A stretch of DNA of 15,306 nucleotides, from NCBI GenBank assembly GCA_018970625.1, contig JAGWVZ010000032.1:1-15306 (forward strand), written 5' to 3'. The notes beneath the pieces are model-generated. The model was not told the DNA's origin. It did no database searches and saw nothing but the letters and a program-made list of their open reading frames with translations. Numbering within the stretch: position 1 is the first letter of the stretch; each line of letters starts with the position of its first letter. Positions 1 through 5,951 of this stretch are shown in pieces. Position numbers and translations under genes: made by a program. The DNA comes from Myxococcales bacterium. Its GTDB lineage: Bacteria; Myxococcota; Bradymonadia; REDH01.

Positions 1-830
1 CACACGAGCCCCGCAATACCCACCGCCCAGCAATACCAGGCGAACACGTGAAATTGCGCCTTGCGTAACAGTTGAAGCAATAATTTCAGGGCGACGACAC
101 CAACGAGGCAGGCAACGACTGCACCCGACGCCATCGCCGCGGCCTTATCCGAAGACGCCAGCACTTCCTGTGTATCCCAGGCGAGCACAGCGGCGCCGAG
201 AATGGCGGGAATCGCCAGAAGGAACGAGAACTGGGCTGCACGCTCACGACGGGCACCCAGAAATAAAGCCACCATAATGGTGGTGCCACTGCGCGAAATA
301 CCGGGCAGCACAGCAATTCCCTGTGCAATTCCGATCAAAAGCGCCTCGCGTGGCCCAATACCATCGACCGACCATGTGCCGTCTTCGCCGGGCTCTCGCT
401 CGCGAATGAACCGCGAAAGAAACAGATTTGCGCCGTTCACCAGAAGCAACGCGCTGACAAACGTCGTGTTCACCCAGGGGCCCTCAATCAGGTCTTTGCC
501 AAGCACACCGATGATGCCCGTGGGGATGGTCGCCAGAATGACCAGCCCTGTCACGCGCAGACCACGAGAGCTGGCAAATGCCTGTGCGGGGCCAGCACTC
601 AGTCGCCCTATCCCCGCCACCGTCTCGCGGGTAATGGTGAGCAGGTCGTGGCGATAGACCCACAACACGGCCACCAGGGTGCCCACATGCAGCAGCACAT
701 CGAAGAGCAGCGACTCCTCGGGAGCGTTAAAGATATCGTGACCCAGCTGCAAATGTCCCGATGAGCTCACAGGCAGGAACTCGGTGAGCCCCTGCAGAAT
801 CCCCAACACGATCGCGTCGAAAAGACTCAT
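1..830 (-). CDS. uppP: Undecaprenyl-diphosphatase UppP/BacA (3' end cut by window edge)
   Basis: Integral membrane phosphatase that dephosphorylates undecaprenyl pyrophosphate to regenerate the lipid carrier for peptidoglycan and other surface glycans. The frame runs from ATG at 830 to the window edge without a stop, giving 276 residues. Known UppP proteins are about 270 residues, so only a few C-terminal residues should be missing. Both family signatures are visible: TEFLPVSSSGH at residues 16-26 (E17, H26) and PGISRSGTT at 176-184 (R180, equivalent to the essential arginine of the E. coli enzyme). Many hydrophobic segments fit the family fold. Its ATG overlaps the stop of the upstream gene by 4 bases (ATGA) and has no clear Shine-Dalgarno, so it is probably translated by coupling as the last gene of the rdgC-like operon. 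UppP overproduction gives bacitracin resistance in other bacteria; nothing here shows that role specifically. Confidence 0.95.
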   Translation of the reverse strand, partial: MSLFDAIVLGILQGLTEFLPVSSSGHLQLGHDIFNAPEESLLFDVLLHVGTLVAVLWVYRHDLLTITRETVAGIGRLSAGPAQAFASSRGLRVTGLVILATIPTGIIGVLGKDLIEGPWVNTTFVSALLLVNGANLFLSRFIREREPGEDGTWSVDGIGPREALLIGIAQGIAVLPGISRSGTTIMVALFLGARRERAAQFSFLLAIPAILGAAVLAWDTQEVLASSDKAAAMASGAVVACLVGVVALKLLLQLLRKAQFHVFAWYCWAVGIAGLV

Positions 831-1357
831 CGTTGACGCGGCTCATCAGCGGTGGGCTCGGCAATCCACTCGCGCATGGCTTCGGCGCGCGACTCCCATG
901 CCGGCGAAATCCGCTCCTTCAGGAACATGCGGTACAGGTCATGCCACATCTGGTCGAGCTCTTCGATCAGGTACATGCGCTCGTCGAACGCATCGTCCTC
1001 TTCGCGGCTGAGCACCTGGGGCGTGCGAATGCCGGACAGCGCGAAGCGACGGCTATTTCCGCTGAATTTCCAGCGGCGCTCATCGCGTGCCATGGAAAAT
1101 CGAGCTGTCGTAATGAGCTTACCCAGCTGCAAGGCTTTTCTGGCCTCGGGTGAATAGGCAGGTGACCCACCCTTGAGACGAGACTGCTCGGCCTCCGAGA
1201 GCTTTACCTCCAGCACAAGCTGGTCATCAAAGGCCAACTCCAGATCATAGTCGGCCATCCTGAAAAGACCGTCGTTGATCTCGCTCAGGTACAGCAGCCA
1301 CATGTAGAATTCGACGCCGAGAAACTCACGGTCGGCCATTTTATCGAGAAGATCCAT
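827..1357 (-). CDS. RdgC C-terminal-like protein (second half of a split RdgC)
   Basis: 176-residue soluble protein without signal peptide or membrane segment. By eye its central and C-terminal parts follow the C-terminal third of E. coli RdgC: a GKLITTARFSMA strand near residues 79-90, a basic strand segment, then an acidic DDAFDERMYLIEELDQM helix near 121-137, matching the RdgC stretch that contains FDADFILMTGELAAL. The N-terminal FLGVEFYMWLLY (13-24) resembles a motif I recall from non-enteric RdgC proteins. RdgC is a ring-shaped DNA-binding protein that modulates RecA and is needed in some recombination-deficient backgrounds. The ATG at 1357 has a strong AGGAG about 8 bases upstream, only 12 bases after the stop of the RdgC N-terminal-like gene, so the two should be made together. 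Its stop overlaps the uppP start. The assignment is motif-level; a plain hypothetical protein is the alternative. Confidence 0.6.
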   Translation of the reverse strand: MDLLDKMADREFLGVEFYMWLLYLSEINDGLFRMADYDLELAFDDQLVLEVKLSEAEQSRLKGGSPAYSPEARKALQLGKLITTARFSMARDERRWKFSGNSRRFALSGIRTPQVLSREEDDAFDERMYLIEELDQMWHDLYRMFLKERISPAWESRAEAMREWIAEPTADEPRQR

Positions 1358-1369
1358 GGTGATTTCTCC

Positions 1370-1990
1370 TTAGCCGAAGTCGGTGAAGCGAGTCAGCGAC
1401 AGGTCATCCAGCGCGAGAATCTCGTCGTTGGTGAGCCCTACGTGAAGCGCCGCAATGTAGGGGTGCGTCGGATAGAGGCGCAAACCAAAAGTGGACTCAA
1501 AGAGCTCCAGAAACAGCTCCAGACGACCGGTAGACTGCGTCCAGAAGCGCAACTGTCGCTTCTGAATGTTCCAGACCATGTCGATCGCGTTCGCCGTAGG
1601 TACCAGCTGCTGCTTGAGTTCGAGTACCATCTGGTTGCGCAGCGTCTCGCGCTCTGCCTTGAACAGCCGCTGCCGACCCGTCTTGAGCTTCACCTCATCC
1701 TCGGCGCGTTTCAGCCGCGCCTTCAGCAAGGCACCAGGCAGTGACCACCGGTCCACGCGCATGGCCAGACACAGGTATTCGCCGCGGAAGATCTTGTCGC
1801 GGGTGAACTCCACATCCAGCATATCGTCCAGCACACACCAGCCATGGTGCGAGTCGGCATCCGACGCAGGGTGCAGCTCCTGAATGCGAAACTCGTGGAT
1901 TCGCTCCAGCGCCTCAGCCTCGAATCCAGGACCCGGTTCGCCGTCAACATGGTACAGCGTATAAGAAATGGAACCTTTTAGAGCACCCAA
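1370..1990 (-). CDS. RdgC-family recombination-associated protein (N-terminal part)
   Basis: 206 residues from the preferred TTG start. The order of landmarks follows RdgC: the opening strand GALKGSISYTLYHVDG, a GW pair near residues 50-51, the helix entry LPGALLKARLKRAEDEV (84-100; E. coli has LPSPVIKQALEAKIAKLE), a Lys/Arg-rich helix, then MVWN (128-131) and a helix ending in FGL, equivalent to the ALLRKSLG region. RdgC binds duplex DNA non-specifically as a ring dimer and limits RecA loading. The frame is open further upstream to 2107, but that extension has no homology-like content. TTG at 1990 lies 7 bases after AGGAG (1998-2002) and begins exactly where RdgC homology begins. GTG at 1996 is too close to that site. 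This is the first gene of a three-gene operon with its C-terminal-like partner and uppP; the link to uppP may be incidental. Confidence 0.72.
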   Translation of the reverse strand: MGALKGSISYTLYHVDGEPGPGFEAEALERIHEFRIQELHPASDADSHHGWCVLDDMLDVEFTRDKIFRGEYLCLAMRVDRWSLPGALLKARLKRAEDEVKLKTGRQRLFKAERETLRNQMVLELKQQLVPTANAIDMVWNIQKRQLRFWTQSTGRLELFLELFESTFGLRLYPTHPYIAALHVGLTNDEILALDDLSLTRFTDFG

Positions 1991-2002
1991 AGTCACACTC
2001 CT
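1988..2002 (-). promoter_or_regulatory. Ribosome binding site deciding a TTG start for the RdgC-like gene
   Basis: On the minus strand AGGAG (2002-1998) is followed by 7 bases and TTG (1990-1988). A competing in-frame GTG at 1996-1994 is only one base from the AGGAG, so the TTG is the better-spaced start. Confidence 0.6.
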
Positions 2003-2178
2003 GTGTGCATGTTCTGGAAGGGCATGGCGGGAATCCATGGGCAGCAGCACTCGATGCGGCAACCCGCCGCAGGTGTGCGGAAACCACCGCATGTGTAGTC
2101 CACCCACAGGGTCGGGTCAAAGAACTGCACAGGTTTCGTCACAAAATCTTCACGTCCGGCGCACCCGTTTGGGGCCGA

Positions 2179-2215
2179 CCTGCATATTCAGCGACACGGT
2201 GCAGGCTTCGCTGCA
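2179..2215 (+). promoter_or_regulatory. Mutually exclusive short hairpins upstream of the DUF4397 gene
   Basis: In the 262-base divergent gap between the rdgC-like gene and the DUF4397 lipoprotein gene, CCTGCA (2179-2184) can pair with TGCAGG (2200-2205), while TGCAG (2200-2204) can instead pair with CTGCA (2211-2215). Both structures would lie in the leader of the lipoprotein mRNA if transcription starts upstream of 2179. The arms are only 5-6 bp, so chance is quite possible. I could not pick out convincing promoter boxes for either divergent gene in this gap. Confidence 0.2.
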
Positions 2216-2252
2216 TCGACACTTCTCAATGCCTTTGTCATGGAGTTCTCCG

Positions 2253-3050
2253 ATGCGCAATCCCTCTGTGTTCCGCCTTGTCTCTACCCTCGCACTCGCC
2301 GGCCTCGTGGCGTCTTCGATCGTGGCTTGCTCGGAGTCCGACGAAGAAGTTGAAGAAGGCACCGGAGACGGAAGCGGCGAAGGCAGCGGCGAGCCGACCC
2401 CTGGTGGTAACTTCCAGATTCGCGTGACCCACGCGTCGGGCGACACCCCGGCCGTGAGCATTTATGTCGGCGATGCCACCGACGCGACCATCACCGCCCT
2501 TGAGTTTGGTGACGGCACCTCGTACCTGGACCTGCCCGAAGACACGTACACCTTTAACGTGCGCACTGCAGACGCAGACCCGACCAGCGCACCGGCCCTG
2601 ACTGCCACGCTGACCCCCGCAGCAGGCGACATCGTCAACGTGGTCGCCGTGGGCACCCTGTCGGCTGAAGACACGGTTGACCTCGAGCTGATCGCGGTCA
2701 CCGAAGATCGCACCGCTCCGGCAGAGGGCTCGATCCGCCTGCGTGTGATTCACGCCGCTGGCGCACTGCCCGACGTCGATGTGTACACGCTCGGCGATGG
2801 CGCACCGTCGCCCGTTCTCACCGACTTCCTGTACAAGGACGCGTCGCCCTATCTGGACCTGCCGGCTGGCGAGTACCTGTTCGGCATCGACGCCGACAAC
2901 GACCCGACCACCATCGAGGCTCGCTTTGCAACCGGCGCCATCCCGGCCGGCTCGATCGTTACCGCCATCGCCGCGGTCGGCTCCAACGGACCCGTGCTGA
3001 TTGCGCTCTTCGACGATGGCACCTCGGCCACGATCCCCGCCTCGAACTGA
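2253..3050 (+). CDS. Secreted lipoprotein with two DUF4397 repeats
   Basis: 265-residue lipoprotein. A signal peptide with hydrophobic core is followed by a lipobox IVAC with the acylated cysteine at residue 26. An acidic Glu/Gly/Ser/Asp linker runs to about residue 50, then two homologous beta-rich repeats of about 105 residues. The first opens with FQIRVTHASGDTPAVSIYVGD and the second with IRLRVIHAAGALPDVDVYTLGD; each carries a (T)SPYLDLP-type strand and ends in a VVAVG or AIAAVG strand. This matches DUF4397, a domain of cell-surface and exported proteins with no settled biochemical role. ATG at 2253 has GGAG (2242-2245) 7 bases upstream; the frame is open further upstream, but those residues would precede the signal peptide. 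It is flanked by divergent and hairpin boundaries and so is probably monocistronic. The function is unknown; binding or adhesion at the outer surface is a guess. Confidence 0.88.
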   Translation: MRNPSVFRLVSTLALAGLVASSIVACSESDEEVEEGTGDGSGEGSGEPTPGGNFQIRVTHASGDTPAVSIYVGDATDATITALEFGDGTSYLDLPEDTYTFNVRTADADPTSAPALTATLTPAAGDIVNVVAVGTLSAEDTVDLELIAVTEDRTAPAEGSIRLRVIHAAGALPDVDVYTLGDGAPSPVLTDFLYKDASPYLDLPAGEYLFGIDADNDPTTIEARFATGAIPAGSIVTAIAAVGSNGPVLIALFDDGTSATIPASN

Positions 3051-3057
3051 GCCGAAC

Positions 3058-3108
3058 GAGCGCCCTGCCAAAAATCGACATCGGTCAGGGCGCTCACGTA
3101 CGATTTTT
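3058..3108 (+). terminator. Hairpin terminator candidate after the DUF4397 gene
   Basis: A perfect 10-bp inverted repeat, GAGCGCCCTG (3058-3067) and CAGGGCGCTC (3086-3095), lies 8 bases after the stop codon. The loop is 18 bases, and five T residues (3104-3108) follow 8 bases beyond the stem. The stem is strong, but the long loop and the delayed T-run make it an atypical intrinsic terminator. It does separate the lipoprotein gene from the export-gate operon. Confidence 0.5.
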
Positions 3109-3169
3109 ACGCAACATTTCGCGCAACCTCTCGACATCCACTTGTTGGACCTGATCGAGAGGGAGTGAA

Positions 3170-3853
3170 ATGCCTGAACTGAACCCCGCTTCGGTGCCTG
3201 CGCCCCTGTTATGGGCGATGGCACTACCGGCGCTGCTCTGCTGCGCCACCGCCTATGCCAAAGCCTCGATTCTGCTCGGGATTCTCCGCAGTGGACTCGG
3301 TATGGCCGCCGTTTTGCCACCGCTGGTGCTGCACGCCGCAGCCCTGGTGCTGGCGTGCGTTCTCATGCTGCCGCTGGCACCCGAGCTGTATGTGCAGGGC
3401 GGCGGTACGCCCACGCAGGATCATGCCAGCGTGCAGACGACGTACGCCGAGACCTCCATCAGTCAACGCTGGCTGCCGTTTCTGTTCCTGAATACGCATC
3501 CCGACGAGCTGCAGGCGATCCTCGAGCACGTCACGCGCCACTCCGGCGCCACGCTGGCCGCAGACACGTGGACTACGGCTAACCCGCCCCCGTGGATGAT
3601 CGTCGCGCCGGCGTTCCTGCTCACCGAGCTGCGCGAAGCGCTGACCATGGCGCTGCTGTTGCTGTGTCCGTTCCTGCTGGTGGATGTGCTGCTGCTGATC
3701 GCGACCACGTCGGCCGGACTGCAGGGGCCCGTTGTTGAACGAATCTCGATGTGGCTGAAACTGTTACTGTTTCTGACTATCGGAGGCTGGACTGCGCTCG
3801 CGAAAGGACTGTGGCTGGGTTATCGGTTTGTGGAGCCCGGAGCCGTGCCATGA
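3170..3853 (+). CDS. sctR: SctR/FliP-family type III secretion export-gate protein (divergent)
   Basis: 227 residues, the size of non-flagellar SctR (about 215-230). In known systems five copies with SctS and SctT form the helical export pore of the inner membrane. The N-terminal hydrophobic hairpin (11-68) carries AYAKASILLGILRSGLG (28-44), aligning with the FliP/SctR motif [ST]F[TR][KR]I.[IV]VL..LR.ALG, followed by the conserved PP pair (50-51) before TM2. A periplasmic segment contains PFLFLNTHPDEL (103-114). TM3-4 holds PAFLLTELREAL (147-158), PFLLVD (167-172) and WLKLLLFLTIGGW (195-207), matching P.F..SEL..AF, PFL.IDL and LK...F....GW. The family's methionine-rich GMMM gasket loop is replaced by AGLQGP. 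The start has a GGGAG ribosome site about 6 bases upstream. Its stop overlaps the next start (ATGA). SctR is favoured over FliP because of length, absence of flagellar genes and the R-S-T-U order. Confidence 0.82.
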   Translation: MPELNPASVPAPLLWAMALPALLCCATAYAKASILLGILRSGLGMAAVLPPLVLHAAALVLACVLMLPLAPELYVQGGGTPTQDHASVQTTYAETSISQRWLPFLFLNTHPDELQAILEHVTRHSGATLAADTWTTANPPPWMIVAPAFLLTELREALTMALLLLCPFLLVDVLLLIATTSAGLQGPVVERISMWLKLLLFLTIGGWTALAKGLWLGYRFVEPGAVP

Positions 3854-4149
3854 CCGCGGCTCAGGTGGTGTTCCATTTTTTCTGGGTGGCCGGCCCGTGG
3901 GCTCTGGGCGCCGCGGCCGGGGTCTGGGGAACGTTGACGCTCGTCGGGGTCGCGGGTTCGTGGATCTCGCAACGCGCCGGCGTAGCGGATGCCGCCCTGC
4001 TGATCGGGCTTCGGACGATCGCGCTGCTTGGACTGACGCTGTGGGCCGGTGCCTGGTTGGCCGCGTGGCTGGTTCGTTATGGCATGGCGGCGTTGGCGTG
4101 GCTGCCCGTCATTGGCGGGGGCGGCGCGGGGCCATTGGTGGTGCCGTGA
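3850..4149 (+). CDS. sctS: SctS/FliQ-like small export-gate protein (divergent)
   Basis: 99-residue protein with two hydrophobic segments (about 15-36 and 50-75), the size and topology of SctS/FliQ (about 86-90 residues), plus a short Gly/Pro-rich C-terminal tail. Four copies normally complete the R-S-T pore. The sequence is strongly diverged: in the loop where the family usually has Q..T.I.E.T..F.PK, this protein has SWISQRAGVADAALLIGLRT. On its own I would not name it confidently. The identification rests on length, topology and position between recognisable SctR and SctT homologues. The start at 3850 overlaps the sctR stop by 4 bases, and its stop overlaps the sctT start by one base (TGATG), so translational coupling is expected. 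It could instead be an unrelated two-TM spacer protein, but the operon order argues against that. Confidence 0.68.
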   Translation: MTAAQVVFHFFWVAGPWALGAAAGVWGTLTLVGVAGSWISQRAGVADAALLIGLRTIALLGLTLWAGAWLAAWLVRYGMAALAWLPVIGGGGAGPLVVP

Positions 4150-4910
4150 TGGGCTGGTTGATGAGCGTTGTGGTGTGGTGGCTGCCGACAGCGGGCGCCC
4201 TGGCCGGTTTGCCGCTGCTGAGCACAGGTGTTCGAGCGGGCCTGAGCGTCGCCGCCCTGCTGTGGTTCGCCCTGTTGCGGCTGACCCATCACCAGGCAGC
4301 CTGGATGCAGAACCCTTGGGCGGCTCGTACCCTGATGGATTGGCCTGAAACCGTCGATACCGTGCAGGCGCTCGGCTGTGGATTGCTGATCTTTACAGGG
4401 CTGCGACTGATTCCCACCATCGCCAGCCTTGCTGCGTACAGTCTGGGAGCCACCCACGACGACTCGACCGAGGCCGATGACGGCGCCTCGACACCCGAAA
4501 CCAGCCTTGTCACCGTCCATTTTGTGCTTCTGATGACCATCACGGTGTTATCGGAGCGTTCGGGAGGGCTAACTGCGTTGATTTTACCAGAACCTGCGTT
4601 GGGCGCAGACACGCTGCCGCCGTCGCAGGCGACAGCGATCGCCGGCTGGCTCATCGCTCGGTTACAGCATTCCGTGTCGCAGGCGCTCGAAGCGGTAGCA
4701 CCCTTTCTGATAGGCGGCGTGCTGGCCGAGCTGCTCATGCTGACGATTCGGGGCGCGCTGAAAGCGGGCGGTCGACAGGATCGATGGCGCCCCGTTTGGG
4801 TGCTGGGCATTCTGATGCTGCTGGCGTGGTCGGGGCTGCGTTCGGAGGGAATGACCGAAGCGTCGACGCGCGCGGATTCGACGACACTGCAACCCCGCGA
4901 GGCGCCATGA
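4149..4910 (+). CDS. sctT: SctT/FliR-like export-gate protein (divergent)
   Basis: 253 residues, matching SctT/FliR (about 255-265), with six or so membrane segments. SctT occurs once per pore and closes the R5-S4 helix. Landmarks by eye: an N-terminal ALAGLPLLSTGVRAGLSVAALL (17-38) like the RVRLGLALALAL segment of FliR; ALGCGLLIFTGLRLI (74-88), like the ELLLGLALG region; and a C-terminal EAVAPFLIGGVLAELLMLTIRGAL (181-204), like LALPV...LLVELALGLLSR. An acidic soluble loop (about 101-119) sits where FliR has a cytoplasmic loop. Its start overlaps the sctS stop and its stop overlaps the sctU start (ATGA). Primary-sequence similarity is low, but length, segment order and neighbours agree. A Ser/Thr-rich, charged tail follows the last membrane helix. 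Confidence 0.74.
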   Translation: MGWLMSVVVWWLPTAGALAGLPLLSTGVRAGLSVAALLWFALLRLTHHQAAWMQNPWAARTLMDWPETVDTVQALGCGLLIFTGLRLIPTIASLAAYSLGATHDDSTEADDGASTPETSLVTVHFVLLMTITVLSERSGGLTALILPEPALGADTLPPSQATAIAGWLIARLQHSVSQALEAVAPFLIGGVLAELLMLTIRGALKAGGRQDRWRPVWVLGILMLLAWSGLRSEGMTEASTRADSTTLQPREAP

Positions 4911-5626
4911 GCGGCGAGCGTCGACACCCGCTCTCGGAGTGGGGAGTTCAGCGGCTGCGAAGGCGGGGAATCACGCCGTCAACGGCAGCCTGCTACCGCG
5001 TAGTGTGGAGCATCGCGCTGCTGCTGTCTCTGTATGGCTGTGGTGCGACCGTCGTCGCCTTTGCCGAGACATTCGTGGACCTTGCGACGGGTGACGGGCT
5101 TGAGCTCGGCTGTAGCCCGACGGCCGCGTTCAGGTGCACTCTGTCAACGGCGCCAGACGTGACGCCGATGGTGCCTGTGTGGACGGGACTACAGATCATT
5201 GGCGGAGTCGCCGGGGGAATCGCGGCGCTGGCGCTGCTGCTGCGTGTGCTGGGCGTGCGTTCGGAACAGCAACCCACCACCGGATGGCGTGAAGCGAGCT
5301 TCGCTGGACTCCTCGTGACCGCCGCGGGCGCAGCGATCTTTGCAATCGGGGTCTGGCTGGCGCTGGGAGCGACCAGAATAGGCACGCTGTCTCACGGCGA
5401 GCCCTCGGATACGCTGGTGGAGCTGGCCCGCGACTCGTGGCCAATGCTCATCATCGCCATAACGCTTCTGGGTGGCGTCGTGGCCGCGATTCACGGGTGG
5501 GTCACGCGGCTCGACTTTAGAGACCGTTGGCGCATGACCGAACGCGAGCGGCGCGACGAGCTCCGCGATACGCAAATGAGCCCGGACGTTCGACGCGCGA
5601 TCTCAAGGCAGTCGGATCAGCGGTAG
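4907..5626 (+). CDS. sctU: SctU/FlhB-like export-gate protein lacking the C-terminal autoprotease domain
   Basis: 239 residues against about 340-360 for SctU/FlhB. The N-terminal basic segment RLRRRGITPSTAACYRVV (16-33) parallels the KAREKGQVP.S.EL entry of the family. Four hydrophobic segments follow (about 32-54, 88-113, 131-154, 177-200). After TM4 comes RWRMTERERRDELRDTQMSPDVRRAI (208-231 region), which aligns with the FlhB cytoplasmic linker LRMSKQEVKDE.KE.EGDP..K.RI. The protein ends 13 residues after the SP.V of this linker, so the whole cytoplasmic domain with the NPTH autocleavage motif is absent. In known systems SctU encircles the closed pore, and its cytoplasmic domain docks and switches substrates. 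The start overlaps the sctT stop. The 3' end overlaps the nfuA-like gene by 10 bases on the opposite strand, leaving no room for the lost domain in another frame. It may be a natural short form or an old truncation. Confidence 0.8.
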   Translation: MSGERRHPLSEWGVQRLRRRGITPSTAACYRVVWSIALLLSLYGCGATVVAFAETFVDLATGDGLELGCSPTAAFRCTLSTAPDVTPMVPVWTGLQIIGGVAGGIAALALLLRVLGVRSEQQPTTGWREASFAGLLVTAAGAAIFAIGVWLALGATRIGTLSHGEPSDTLVELARDSWPMLIIAITLLGGVVAAIHGWVTRLDFRDRWRMTERERRDELRDTQMSPDVRRAISRQSDQR

Positions 5627-5874
5627 TAGGGGTTCTCGCCCGTGGCGTGATCGGTGACGTCCACGATGTCGCCCAGCGTAGGGAACTCTTCACGCAGCAG
5701 ACGCTCGATACCGTTCTTGAGGGTCGCCGATGACGACGAGCAGCCCTGACAACCGCCCGCGAGGCGGATGTACACGTTATTGTTCACAAAATCGACGAGA
5801 TGCACCTCGCCACCATGGCTGGCGACGGCGGGGTTGATCATGTCATCGATGACTTTCTTGATTTGGCGGCGCAT
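5617..5874 (-). CDS. NfuA C-terminal-type (NifU-like) Fe-S cluster carrier
   Basis: 85-residue stand-alone NifU C-terminal domain. In this family two subunits hold a labile [4Fe-4S] cluster between CxxC pairs and hand it to apo-enzymes in the cytoplasm. GGCQGCSSSSATLK carries the ligands C42 and C45. INPAVASHGGEV (13-24) and the ending EFPTLGDIVDVTDHATGENPYY closely match the C-terminal half of E. coli NfuA ([32 protein letters not shown]). The N-terminal A-type scaffold domain of NfuA is missing, as in many short Nfu proteins. The ATG at 5874 fits the usual beginning of the domain, although no Shine-Dalgarno is seen. It lies 77 bases downstream of chrA on the same strand and may share its transcript, with its 3' end overlapping sctU convergently. 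Its role is housekeeping and unlikely to be linked to the gate genes. Confidence 0.92.
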   Translation of the reverse strand: MRRQIKKVIDDMINPAVASHGGEVHLVDFVNNNVYIRLAGGCQGCSSSSATLKNGIERLLREEFPTLGDIVDVTDHATGENPYYR

Positions 5875-5951
5875 GGCGACACAGGGGCTGAAAGGGATTT
5901 GGCGAATCGCAGCAGCACTAAACGCACCGGGGGGCCGATGCAAGGGCAGGC

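Noticed and set aside
202..657. Plus-strand open frames across the left edge
   Set aside because: The minus strand here encodes UppP with both signature motifs from 830 to the window edge, so these frames are antisense shadows.
1968..2252. Upstream extension of the DUF4397 frame by 95 codons
   Set aside because: The extension would put about 95 residues before an obvious signal peptide and overlaps the rdgC-like start; ATG 2253 has a proper GGAG.
2238..3320. Long minus-strand open frame antisense to the DUF4397 gene and the start of the sctR-like gene
   Set aside because: It crosses the hairpin and two clear plus-strand genes, has no recognisable motif and shows Arg/Gly/Val bias typical of shadow frames.
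3170..5626. Flagellar fliP-fliQ-fliR-flhB reading of the gate genes
   Set aside because: No flagellar gene is present, the SctR protein lacks the longer FliP N-terminal region, and the R-S-T-U order with a truncated U fits a non-flagellar or derived system better. The two families are homologous, so this is a matter of branch, not of fold.
4907..5626. sctU-like gene as a pseudogene
   Set aside because: The frame is intact, its start is overlapped with sctT, and it stops cleanly after a conserved linker. No decayed remainder of the C-terminal domain can be seen downstream, so I keep it as a gene while noting the missing domain.
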